Origin: Bdellovibrionales bacterium
GTDB taxonomy: Bacteria; Bdellovibrionota; Bdellovibrionia; Bdellovibrionales; UBA1609
Direction of reading: 5' to 3'
NCBI GenBank assembly: GCA_028819305.1
Contig: JAPPLY010000065.1
Coordinates: forward strand, 1-38,018
DNA length: 38,018 nucleotides
The notes under the pieces were generated by a model. The model had not been told where the DNA came from. It saw only the letters and a program-made list of their open reading frames with translations, and searched no databases. The translations under genes and the position numbers were made by a program. Within the stretch, counting starts at the first letter, position 1, and each line of letters begins with the position of its first letter. Positions 1 through 9,700 of the stretch are shown here, one piece after another.

Positions 1-1
1 A

Positions 2-169
2 GAAAAAGGACGCTGGGAGGGAGAAAGAAAAGGACGACAAGAAGGACGACAAGAAAGAAACAAGGAAGTTGTTTTAAATATGCTGAAAAAGAAAACAGAT
101 ATTTCTTTTATTTCCGAAGTGACAGGTCTTTCTGAAAAAGCAATTAGAAAATTAAAAAACGGTTCTTAA
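2..169 (+). CDS. C-terminal end of an Rpn / PD-(D/E)XK-type transposase-like protein (partial)
   Basis: The reading frame is open from the window edge to the TAA at 167-169 and is too short for the ORF track. It encodes a hydrophilic Gly-Arg-Gln-Glu-rich stretch (...GRQEGRQERNKE) followed by LNMLKKKTDISFISEVTGLS and a Lys-rich end. This combination, a short repetitive linker and then a small helix-turn-helix-like tail, is how many members of the Rpn/PDDEXK_2 recombination-promoting nuclease/transposase family end. The linker is encoded by a 12-bp direct repeat (ggacgacaagaa twice). The nuclease domain would lie upstream of the window, so activity cannot be judged. The assignment rests on my recognition of the tail. 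Confidence 0.6.
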   Translation, partial: EKGRWEGERKGRQEGRQERNKEVVLNMLKKKTDISFISEVTGLSEKAIRKLKNGS

Positions 170-233
170 AAAGTTAGTATTCTATTTTATAAACATACCA
201 TGTTATTGAAAAATATAATCGTGAATTAAAAGA

Positions 234-428
234 TTATGTGCCTGTAGAAAAATACATCTGAGTATTATCTATAGATACAGCAGAGATTTTTTCAAAATCT
301 TCTTCCTGACTTTCAACTTGGCTTACAACAGCTTTTATATCTTTTGTAAGTTGTAGCAGTTCTCTACTACTTTTTAATTCAAGTTCTTTGAATATAACTT
401 TAAAACTTTCGCTTTTTTTTTGTTCCAT
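234..428 (-). CDS. small charged coiled-coil-like protein of unknown function
   Basis: This 64-aa Glu/Lys/Ser-rich protein begins with MEQKKSESFK and has a heptad-like middle (LLQLTKDIKAVVSQVESQEE) that suggests a short coiled coil. It has no signal peptide or membrane segment. It starts 3 bases after the stop codon of the SDH-like protease gene on the same strand, so it is probably translated from the same message and may be a partner of that protein. I do not recognise a family. The coding call rests on position, strand and composition. Confidence 0.45.
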   Translation of the reverse strand: MEQKKSESFKVIFKELELKSSRELLQLTKDIKAVVSQVESQEEDFEKISAVSIDNTQMYFSTGT

Positions 429-431
429 TTT

Positions 432-1585
432 TTATACAACCTTTTGTCTAGCTTGAGCTTCTATTTGTCGCCTCAAATCTGATAATTCTATTATGGTCTG
501 ACAACTAGGGCATTTCAACTGATTATTTTGTGGAAATTCGATAAGACCTTTTTGTAGTGGCTGTTTTTTTCCTATATTTGCTTGAATTTTAACAACAAAA
601 CTACATTTATGACATTTTAAATCAACTTCTGCTATTCGTCCACCCCTATTTCTTGGTATTGGTGCAGGTTGATTAGCAAACCTATAGATTTGAGATTTTT
701 CAGTTTCTATCAATTTATATATATTGCTATGAAAAGTCATTTGTAGAAGAGTGTAATATCTATTAAGAGATTCATGTAATTCTTTATTTTCCGAATAGTC
801 AGTAACTTTTAATCTCATTTCTCTTAAATCTTTTATTGTAATCGACCGACCATGAGTTAGCCAATGACTATGATTGCTCAATTGACTAGCTATCTCTTCT
901 GCCCTTTTTATTTTTTCTTCTTCTATAACATCCTTACCACTTGTTGAATGTTTATCCCAACTTTTAAACTTATAATCAGCCAACCATTTCTTCACCAATT
1001 CAATGGCGAAGTTTTTTGCATTCTCAGCACTTTCTAATTCACCAGGAGATATACCCTGTAACATAGGTATATAAGCTTGGTTCAATTTCCCTGTGCCCTC
1101 CACTTCAGATTTTATTTTTTGGAACCCTTTTAAAAGTGCATCTGCTGAAAAAACTTTCCCTTGTGGTGACATAATTTGAGCGTCAATGGGTCCAAGAGTT
1201 GAAGCTGGTTCCATAAGAATCTCATCAGCTGCCATTACTAAAATTGTTCCAGCACTTTTTGCAGTACCCGGTATGATTATAGCTATTTCTTCAAATTTTT
1301 CTCTCATTAAATTCACTATATCTTCAGCTATTTCACCTGAACCACCTGGAGTTTCCAATATAATATCTATTTTTTTGAGTTAATTTCTGGTATCTGATCT
1401 CGAAATAACAATAAATCCGAGTAATCAATTGATATAGGTATCCTGTTTTTGTTCAGGTCTGATGCATATATGAGAACTGGTCTTTCTCTAATTTCTTGGA
1501 TTTTTTTAATTTGATTTTTTCTCTCATTAGAAAGAGACTCAAAATCAAATTCTTGTTTATTTAAGTATTCAGAATAATATCCCAT
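432..1585 (-). CDS. SDH-family (ClpP/SppA-fold) serine proteinase with C-terminal zinc ribbon, interrupted by a frameshift
   Basis: Two ORFs (1367-1585, 72 aa; 432-1358, 308 aa) together form one protein of the serine dehydrogenase proteinase (SDH_sah) family, a ClpP/crotonase-fold group related to SppA. The first carries the family's N-terminal block (RPVLIYASDLNKNRIPISIDYSDLL..FRDQIPEI). The second carries ETPGGSGEIAEDIV, the nucleophile region GTAKSAGTILVMAADEI and STLGPIDAQI. The C-terminus has CHKC...CPSC, a probable zinc ribbon. The join lies at an A7 tract (T7 at 1370-1376 on the + strand) read tcA AAA AAA TAG. Slipping back one base restores a protein of about 384 aa. The start at 1585 has a strong upstream AGGGGG. 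The METP.. start listed for the second ORF is not a real start. It could be a pseudogene, a base-calling artefact, or a gene expressed through slippage. Confidence 0.75.
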
Positions 1586-1728
1586 CGGGTCAACCCCCTA
1601 TCATTGTGGACAAAATTGATTACTTGAGTTTGAGTTATAAAATAGAGATGAAATAAGCAATATCAAAACAAATCCCGTCTTTAGTCTTAACATGACTTCT
1701 CTTGGCATATACTCCTGATACAAGGTAT

Positions 1729-1737
1729 TGATATAAT
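1729..1737 (+). promoter_or_regulatory. extended -10 promoter upstream of corA
   Basis: The bases TGaTATAAT form a perfect extended -10 element about 70 bases before the corA start codon. No good -35 box is visible at the usual spacing, which is tolerable for extended -10 promoters. The site lies in the divergent region between the SDH gene and corA. Confidence 0.45.
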
Positions 1738-1804
1738 GGATGGGGTTTTATTTTCCCGTACAGTAGGAAAATAAGATCAATAGGGTTTGGAAAGCAGGTG
1801 TGTA

Positions 1805-2881
1805 ATGGCTCGGTTTTTAAAAACGCGTACAAAAGTATTAGGGTTACATCCCGGTTCTCTTGTCTATATTGGCGATTCAGGAGATAAGGAAAAAATAAAT
1901 ATCAATCTGATAAACTATACTAAAGAGTCTTTTTTTGAATCGCATTCAGCTACTTTTGAAAAATGTGTTGAAAGTGTAAAAGATGGCAGTCACATTACCT
2001 GGGTTGAATTTCGCGGTTTATCTGACAAGAAGGTGATTGAGGAAATTGGAAATCAGTTTGGTATTCATCGTCTCTGGCTGGAAGATGTTTTAAACACAGA
2101 TCACCGTCCCAAGGTGGAGGAGATGGATAACATGCTCTTCTCTATTATTAAATATGTTTCTACAGAAAAAAAAACAGGAAAAATGTATATCAGGGTTTCC
2201 CAGACGAGTATCTTTTTTGGTCAAAATTTTGTTCTTTCCTTCCATGATAGAGAGGATGATATTTTTGAACCAGTAAAAGAGCGACTTAGAAAATCCATCT
2301 GGAAGATTAGAGCTTTAAAAGCGGACTATTTGTTTTATTCGTTAATAGATTTGCTCATTGACCAATATTATATCGTTCTTGAAACAATGGGAGACTATTT
2401 TGAAGAATTAGAAGAGCGTGTGACGGCTAATATCAATAAGTTAAATCCCGTGGATATTCTCTCGCTTAAGGGGGAGTTTTTATATCTTAGAAAAACGGCT
2501 TTTCCGGTAAAAGAAGCCTTAAATAAAATTATTATCAGTAACCATCCCTGGGTGGAACCAAAAAACTTGCGCTACTTTAAAGATATTCAGGATCATACTG
2601 TTCAGATTATTGAGGTTATTGATTATTATAATGAATTAACGACTTCTCTTATGGATTTTTATCAAAATACGATAAATAGAAAAATGAACGAGATTATGAA
2701 AGTTCTCACTATTTTTGCAGCTATTTTCATTCCTATGACCTTTATCGTAGGTATTTATGGTATGAATTTCAAATTCATGCCTGAGTTAAATTGGAAGTAT
2801 GGTTATTTGGCAATATGGGTGCTTTTTTTAATTGTGGGGGGAGGGATGATCTTTCTCTTCAAAAAAAAGAAGTGGTTATAA
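1805..2881 (+). CDS. corA: CorA family magnesium/cobalt transport protein
   Basis: This is an inner-membrane divalent cation channel of the CorA family, pentameric in known members, which carries Mg2+ and sometimes Co2+ or Ni2+. The 358-aa product has a long acidic cytoplasmic N-terminal domain with HRLWLEDVLNTDHRPK and a predicted stalk helix. At the end are two transmembrane helices, the first closing with the family signature YGMNF and the second followed by the basic end KKKKWL. I chose the ATG at 1805 over the track's TTG at 1787 because AGCAGGTG sits just before it and the protein then begins MARFLKTRT. It appears monocistronic, with an extended -10 promoter upstream. Its composition is closer to the housekeeping genes than to the flanking accessory genes. 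Confidence 0.93.
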   Translation: MARFLKTRTKVLGLHPGSLVYIGDSGDKEKININLINYTKESFFESHSATFEKCVESVKDGSHITWVEFRGLSDKKVIEEIGNQFGIHRLWLEDVLNTDHRPKVEEMDNMLFSIIKYVSTEKKTGKMYIRVSQTSIFFGQNFVLSFHDREDDIFEPVKERLRKSIWKIRALKADYLFYSLIDLLIDQYYIVLETMGDYFEELEERVTANINKLNPVDILSLKGEFLYLRKTAFPVKEALNKIIISNHPWVEPKNLRYFKDIQDHTVQIIEVIDYYNELTTSLMDFYQNTINRKMNEIMKVLTIFAAIFIPMTFIVGIYGMNFKFMPELNWKYGYLAIWVLFLIVGGGMIFLFKKKKWL

Positions 2882-3156
2882 ACTTCCCTAGAAGGAAAAA
2901 AAAATTCAATAATGTGGATTTTCCTGTCCCACTAACTTCAAATAAAAAAAACTTTGCCGGGTTTTTATATTTTAAAATTCAAGATAACATCAAGAGGATC
3001 AAGTAAAAACTTCCTTATAAAATTACTAAAAAAGCAATAAAAGTTTGATAAAAACATAGTTTTATTAGTAAAATGCTTATTCTGATAGTTTTTTAAGGAC
3101 AAAAGTTATTTAAAATCAAAGCATAAATATATGAAAATCACGGATTACCAAATATA
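2882..3156. other. AT-rich intergenic stretch
   Basis: This A-rich spacer follows corA and precedes the res remnant. The ORF-track frame that crosses its start is a shadow of the corA 3' end. I see no RNA gene, clear terminator or helicase-coding remnant of the missing res 5' part in it. Confidence 0.4.
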
Positions 3157-3426
3157 ATGAAAGACATTTTTAATGTAACAGCACCTATTAGAAATAAAGT
3201 AGGATGCCATTGGAACGATATAGGACAACATTTTTCTGATCATCAAACCATGTCATTTTTAGAAAAAACAATTGAGTTTGGAAAAGTACTTATATGTAGT
3301 CAATGTGGAGGATTACCTAATAAGAAAAAAGCAGATTGTTGGAAATGTGATTGTGAAAAAGAAAGCCTTTATCCTCTTCTCAAATGGTTTAAAAATTGCG
3401 GAAAAACAAGAACAAGGGGGTTTTAA
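3157..3426 (+). CDS. doubtful Cys-rich ORF at the broken 5' edge of the res remnant
   Basis: This 89-aa frame (MKDIFNVTAPIRNKVG...) contains CSQC and CWKCDC, which look like zinc-knuckle pairs. From about base 3365 the same DNA is convincingly read in another frame as the Res protein (KKAFILFSNGLKI), so at least the last part is not coding here. The first part could be the 3' end of a different gene joined to the truncated res, or chance. I do not recognise it. Confidence 0.2.
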   Translation: MKDIFNVTAPIRNKVGCHWNDIGQHFSDHQTMSFLEKTIEFGKVLICSQCGGLPNKKKADCWKCDCEKESLYPLLKWFKNCGKTRTRGF

Positions 3427-5202
3427 AGAAGAGGTGATAAAAGCTCAAATCAGGAAAACGATAGAAACCCATTTTGAAAAAGAAATTCAATTAAAGAACA
3501 CAGGAATAAAAGTTTTATCCCTCTTTTTTTTGGATCGTGTAGAAAATTATAGGATTTATAATGTAGGAGAGGTTTCTTTAGGAACTTACGGAAAATGGTT
3601 TGAGGAGATTTATAAAGAATTATCTGAAAAATATAAAAAAGAGCTAAATATTATACATGTTTCTAAAGTCCACAATGGATATTTTTCTCAAGATAGAAAA
3701 GGCCATTTTAAAAATACCAGAGGTAATACTAAAGAAGATATAAGCACCTATAATTTAATTATGAAAGAAAAAGAAAAACTACTTGATATTAACAATCCCC
3801 TAAAATTTATTTTTTCTCACTCTGCTTTAAGAGAAGGCTGGGATAACCCCAACATTTTTCAAATTTGCACATTGAATGAAATAGACTCTTCTATAAAAAA
3901 AGACAGGAAATTGGCAGAGGTTTGAGACTCCCTGTGAATCAAAATGGGGAAAGAGTGCAAGATGATTTGATTAACAATCTTGTGGTTGTAGCCAATGAAA
4001 GCTACGATGAGTTTGTAAATAGTTTGCAAAAAGAGTTTGAAGAGGAGTGTGGATTTACTTTTGGCGTTTTACCTCCTCATGCCTTTGTTGGAATAACTTT
4101 TGAGAAACAAGGTCAGGAATATAAAATCAAGCTAGAAGAATCCAAAGAAATATGTAATGAGCTTAAAAAATCCTCTTATTTATCTGAGGAGGGAATAATT
4201 AAAGAAAAATTTACAGAAGCTGTTCAAAGGAATGAATTTTCTATCTCTGAAAAATTTAACAATATCGTTGATAAAATTATTTGCACAGTGGAAGAATATC
4301 AAAAAGATCCTTATATTCGGAGGCATAAAACAAAAAAACGGGCAGGATTAAATAAAAAAACTTTCTTAGACCCTGAGTTTCAAAAGTTTTGGGAGGCTAT
4401 TTCCAAAAAAACATTTTATAACGTATGTTATGATTCAAAAGATTTAATAAAAAAAGCGGCAAAAGCAATCCATGATATGGAAACTGTGCCGGCAATTAAA
4501 ATTTCTATTTCTGATGTAGATATTGAGGTTGAAACCAAAGGTGTAACAGCTCATTTAACTAAAACACCAGAACATTTTTATCTTCTTGAAAGAAATAAAA
4601 TTCCTGATATTTTATCTTATATTCAAAATAAAATTCCCATTACTAAAAGAACAATTTTTGAAATTTTAGAGCAATCAGAGAGATTAAGTGATTTTATTTC
4701 TCATCCACAAAAATTTATGGATTTAGCTGTTAAAGAAATACAAACTGTTTTGAACCAATTAATAATTAAAGGCATTAAATATGAAAAACTGGACAAAGAA
4801 TCTTATGAAATGTCTCGGTTTAAAGAGGATGAGCATAAAATGGAGTTTATAGATGATAAAATTATTCCTACTAAAAAATCAATCTATGATTATATCTATT
4901 ATGAATCCACTCCTGAAAAAAGATTTGCTGAAGCTCTTGAAAATATGAAAAATATAAAATATTTTATTAAATTACCAAGCTGGTTCAAAGTCTCAACTCC
5001 CGTTGGAGAATATAATCCTGATTGGGCTATTCTCAAACAAAATGGAGATATTGTATATATGATAAGGGAAACAAAATCCTCTTTAGATAAATTAGGCTTG
5101 CGAGGTTTGGAAAGAAAAAAAATTCAATGTGGGAGAGCCCATTTTGAAAGCATCGGTGTTAATTACAAGGCTTGCACTTCTATTGAGAGCGCAGACTTAT
5201 AA
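3272..5202 (+). pseudogene. type III restriction enzyme Res subunit, 5'-truncated and frameshifted
   Basis: This is the remnant of a type III restriction endonuclease Res subunit, which uses an SF2 helicase to move along DNA and a PD-(D/E)XK domain to cut it. The first frame (to 3925) holds the conserved IKVLSLFFLDRVENYR block and helicase motif V-like FSHSALREGWDNPN. The second frame (3922-5202) begins at motif VI (GRGLRLPVNQNG) and ends in the nuclease domain with YNPDW and, about 20 residues later, RETK. The Walker A and DEAD-type motifs and roughly the first third of a normal Res (about 970 aa) are absent. The frames meet at an A7 tract (3895-3901, A AAA AAA G), where a -1 shift gives KKRQEIGRGLRLP. 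No modification (mod) gene is visible. It is almost certainly non-functional as a restriction enzyme. Confidence 0.88.
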
Positions 5203-5374
5203 AATTACTTACTGGATCATCTTTAAAAAGGGAACTACCCCAGGTGCCCCGGTTAGTTTCTCATTTTTTAATCCCCTGCCAATGTCTCTATAAATTTCTC
5301 AAATTTTGCTAATTTTACTAAAAATAAAAGAAATTTTATTGACTTTTGTTAAAAATTCTAAGAAAATTGAACAA

Positions 5375-6688
5375 ATGGTATACAAAAAACGCATTATTAA
5401 AGTTCCAGACAATAAGAACATCTTTTTATTTGGAGTAAGAGGAAGTGGTAAAACGGCCATGTTAAAACGGCTTTATCCCTCTGCTCTTTATATTGATTTG
5501 TTAGATGAATCTCGTTATCAAAATTACCTTTTTAATATAGGTTTATTTTATGAAAAGGTTAGTGCCTTTAGAGACGATGGTTTAGTTATTGTTGATGAAA
5601 TTCAAAGAATGCCTCAGCTTTTAAATGAAGTTCATCGTCTGATTGAATCTTCAAACCGTCGTTTTATTTTGACTGGTTCTAGTGCGAGAAAAATCAAAAC
5701 TCAAGGAGTGAATCTTTTAGGTGGGCGAGCTGGGACAAAATATCTTTATCCTTTTATACCTGAAGAATTAGGAGAGGACTTTAACTTAGAGCAAGCTTTA
5801 CGTTATGGCTTGCTTCCTATTATCTGGTCTTCCTATGATAGATCAGATAAATTAAAAGATTATGTTGGAACTTACCTTAAAGAAGAAATTAAAGCTGAAG
5901 CTTTAGTTAGACACTTGCCGAGCTTTGCCCGCTTTTTAGAAGTAGCAGGCTTATATCATGGGCAAATTGTTAATATCAGTGCTATCGCGAGAGAAGCTAA
6001 AATTGATAGACGATCAGTGAGAGAGTTCTTTTCTATTTTAGAAGATACAATGCTAGGCTTTTTTTTGTCGGCTTATTCCCCAAAACTAAGGTTGAGAGAG
6101 CAAAAAGGTAAAAAATTTTATTTTATTGATCCGGGGCTTGCTAGAACAGTTAAGAAAAATTTTGGTTCAATTTCTATTGAAGAAAAGGGATTTCTTTTTG
6201 AAGGCTTAGTTGCTCAAATTTTAAGGACCTGCGGAGAATACTATAATCTTTATGATGATATTTATTATTGGTCTTCTTTGGGATCTAAACAAACAGAAGT
6301 TGATTTTCTGTTAAAAAGAGGAAAAGAGTTAATAGCTATAGAAGTTAAAGCCAAAGCTGATGTTTCTTCTCGAGATTATAGAGGATTAAAAGCTATTGGA
6401 GAATTATCAAATGTAAAGAGGCGAATTGTCGTTTATATGGGGAAGTTTATAAGAAAAACAGAGCAAGGTTTTGAGATATGGCCTTTTGATTTTTTTTGTA
6501 AAAACTTAAAAGAGGATTTTGAATCTCCTGTTACTTATGAGGAAAAAAAATCTGTTCATGTGCCCTTTATAAAAGAAAGTATATTTTTAAAACCCTCAAT
6601 AATTGATCCTACTCAAAACAAGAAACAGTTGGAGGAGTATAAGGGACTTAATTGGTCAAAAAATAAAAAAGACAGAGGAGAGAATTAA
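5375..6688 (+). CDS. DUF4143-type AAA+ ATPase
   Basis: This belongs to the widespread bacterial family with an N-terminal AAA+ ATPase and a C-terminal DUF4143 domain. Walker A is GVRGSGKT, Walker B is LVIVDEIQR, and a sensor-like FILTGSSARK follows. The C-terminal half has a winged-helix-like segment (ISAIAREAKIDRRSVREFFS) and a PD-(D/E)XK-like core (EVDFLLKRG..LIAIEVKAKA). The cellular role of the family is poorly defined. I used the ATG at 5375 (MVYKKRIIKV, 437 aa) rather than the track's TTG at 5306, because family members begin shortly before the P-loop, although the ribosome-binding site is weak. It lies between the res remnant and the TPR-PIN gene with no overlaps. A decayed relative lies at 18219-18620. 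Confidence 0.8.
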   Translation: MVYKKRIIKVPDNKNIFLFGVRGSGKTAMLKRLYPSALYIDLLDESRYQNYLFNIGLFYEKVSAFRDDGLVIVDEIQRMPQLLNEVHRLIESSNRRFILTGSSARKIKTQGVNLLGGRAGTKYLYPFIPEELGEDFNLEQALRYGLLPIIWSSYDRSDKLKDYVGTYLKEEIKAEALVRHLPSFARFLEVAGLYHGQIVNISAIAREAKIDRRSVREFFSILEDTMLGFFLSAYSPKLRLREQKGKKFYFIDPGLARTVKKNFGSISIEEKGFLFEGLVAQILRTCGEYYNLYDDIYYWSSLGSKQTEVDFLLKRGKELIAIEVKAKADVSSRDYRGLKAIGELSNVKRRIVVYMGKFIRKTEQGFEIWPFDFFCKNLKEDFESPVTYEEKKSVHVPFIKESIFLKPSIIDPTQNKKQLEEYKGLNWSKNKKDRGEN

Positions 6689-6782
6689 AGCTTAAACCTC
6701 TCGATTTTTTAATTTACAGAAATGAGTCTTCTTTAAGAAAGATTATTTCTTACTAAAAATTTTCTAATTTCTCTACGCTAAT

Positions 6783-9700
6783 ATGAAGGAAAATATAATT
6801 ATGTCTTTAAACCCATCAGATTTTCAAATTCCTCCACCTGAAAATGAAGAACAGTTTGAAAGCTTGTGTTTAGATTTATATAAGTCAGAGTTTGGAGATC
6901 AAACTCAAAGAAATGGAAGAAGAGGGCAGTCTCAAGATGGTGTGGATATTTTTGTACAAGATCAACAAATAGGTATTCAATGTAAAAAAAAAGATTTAAA
7001 TGATAAAATAAAAAAATCAGAATTAAAAGAAGAAGTAAAAAAAGCTAAAAATTTTAAACCCCCTTTAAAAAGGTATATTTTAGCAACCACTTGTAAAAGA
7101 GATGCAGAAATACAAAAAGTAGCTCGGTTAATTTCAGAAAATCATAAAAATCAAAATCTTTTTTCTATTGAAATTCATAGTTGGTATGAAATAAAAGAGT
7201 TTCTTGATAAACATTCTGAAGTTTATGAAAAATATTATCCTAGCTCTCAAAAAGCTCCTTCTATTAATTCAGCTATAATAAGTTCCATTCAAAGCGAAAG
7301 TCACCATCAAGAACTAAATAGAATAAGAGATTTAATAAATGAAGATAAACCTAAAGCAGCCCTTAAGTTATTGGAAAACTTTAAAAAAGAAAAGTGGAAT
7401 CAACTGGAGAATAAAGAAAAATATAAAGTTTTAACTAACATGGCTTGGGCAAAAATAAAAATGCGACAAGAGACGCAAGCTTCTGAGTTACTTATAGAAG
7501 CTTTACAATTTAACAAAGAAGATGAAAATGCTAATGAGAATTGTGCTTTGGCTTATCTAATTATTAACGATATAAAAAATACAAAAAAATATATAGAAAA
7601 AACAAAACAGCTTAATCCTTTAAACACAACAGCTTATACTCTTGAAGTTCAGATTAAAGATAAAGAAAATCAATCTTTAAATGATATTGTTTCTTCCATT
7701 CCACAGAATATAAGAACAAAACATCAAATTGCTCATATTCTGTCCCACATCAGCATAAAAAGAAAACAATACAAAGAAGCGGAAAAATGGCTCAACATTT
7801 TTTATGATATAATAGAACAAAAAAATGGAAACTGGAAAGATATAAATAGCGAAATAGCTTATGCGGATATGTCTTTAGGTCTTATTTTAGCAAAACAAGA
7901 CATTTTTTCAGGAAGGCATATACCAGACAATTTAAAAGATAAACTTGAAGAGATTATAAAAATCTATAAAAAACTGATTACAGATAGCCAATACAGCGAG
8001 TTAAAAGACTTTAATCCCAACTGGTATTTGCATTATGCTTTAGCTCTTGAGTTGAAAGGGAAGCTGAATGATGCGATTTGCATTCTTCAAGAGGGTATTC
8101 GTAAATTCTCATACGATGATCATCTAAAAATAGAACTTAGCCGGTTATTTACACGGAAAGGTGACATAACACAAAGTATTTCTATATTGGAAAAGTTAAT
8201 CGGTTTACAATCTTTAGAATCTAATGATTTTCCAGATTCTATGAGTAAAATATCGCTAACCTCAGACAAAATAGATATATCGGAAAAACTGTTTACTTTA
8301 GCTTTAATTCTGACTGATTTATATTTTCAAAATCAACAATCAGAAAAGGCTCAAAAACTACTAAATAAAATTAAGGAAGCACTGCCTATAAGTGAAGATG
8401 ACCGACTAGAGGTGAATCAATATTCAATATTTAGGCTTATTAATTTTGGAAAAATAGATAAAGCGGAAGAAATATTAAACCCCTTATTTGCAGAAGAGAG
8501 TAATAATATATTTAATCTCATCCTAAAGGCAAAAATAGAGGAAGCTAAAGAAAAAATTAGTGAAACAGAAAAAGAATCTGTAGATCATAAAAATAAAAAA
8601 ACTCAATATCTTAAAAGGGCTTATACTACCTTTAAAGATAAACAATATAATAATGATGAATTAAATCAAAATCACTCCTTTTTTAAGAAAAAAGAGCAAC
8701 TGAGAGATATTGAGCAACTTTCTAAAGAACTTTATTACTGTAAAATGTTTATAGAAGCAGAACCTCTGTTGGAGGAAATTACAAACAAAAACCTTAATCA
8801 TCCAGATATTTTTAAATTATTACATATCTATTTTGAAAATGGTAAGAACAAGTTAGCTATTGAACTGGCAGAAGATTTAATTAAGAAGTTTCCTGATAGA
8901 GTAGAACCGGCAAATATATTATTTCTTATTTATGAAAGCTTGGGGAATAAACAGAAAGCCATCCAATGTTATGAAAATTTCTTCAAGTCAAACCCCACGA
9001 ATGATCTTATAAGAATAGAGTTAGCTTATACATATACATATAGTGAACATGTTTCAAAAGCAAAAGAACTTTTAAAAAAGGATTTTAACTTAAATCCATT
9101 ATCCTCAGAACAAATGAGCAAACTTTCTCTCGCATATATGAAAACAGGGAATATTAAAAAAGCTTTAGAAACTCAATATCAGTGTATCAAAAAAAATCCT
9201 GGAAAAATGGAACCTCAAAGCGTATATTTTGAATTAATCACTTTTTTAAATCATCAAAATTTATATGAAATACACAACCAAGATAAATCTTCTAATATTC
9301 TTAATTCAGTGGAAACTAAATTAGATAAATCTTTTCTTCATCCAGAAAAATTAGATATAGATTGTTATGTCCAAATTAAAGATGCTGAGGATTTAGATGA
9401 AACAGACATTATCATAGAAGAAGATGCAGATATATACACTCCAGATCACGAATTATCAAAAGCTCTTTTAGGAAAGAAAAAAAAGGAAGTAGTTTTATTT
9501 CAGGACAAAAAGTATCAAATTATAAAAATTCAAAGTAAATATATTCGTAAATATCAAGAGATTATCAAAGAAACAGAAAATAGATACCCTTCAAAGCCTT
9601 TTGTTAAGTCTTTTTCAATTCCTCATAATGCTGATATAAAAGAACTTGCACACATTTTTAAGAAAGTGCAACCAAATATTTTAAAACAATATGAAACCTT

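Noticed and set aside
1635-1832. 65-aa minus-strand ORF between SDH and corA
   Set aside because: It covers the corA promoter and start, has no ribosome site and shows no recognisable features.
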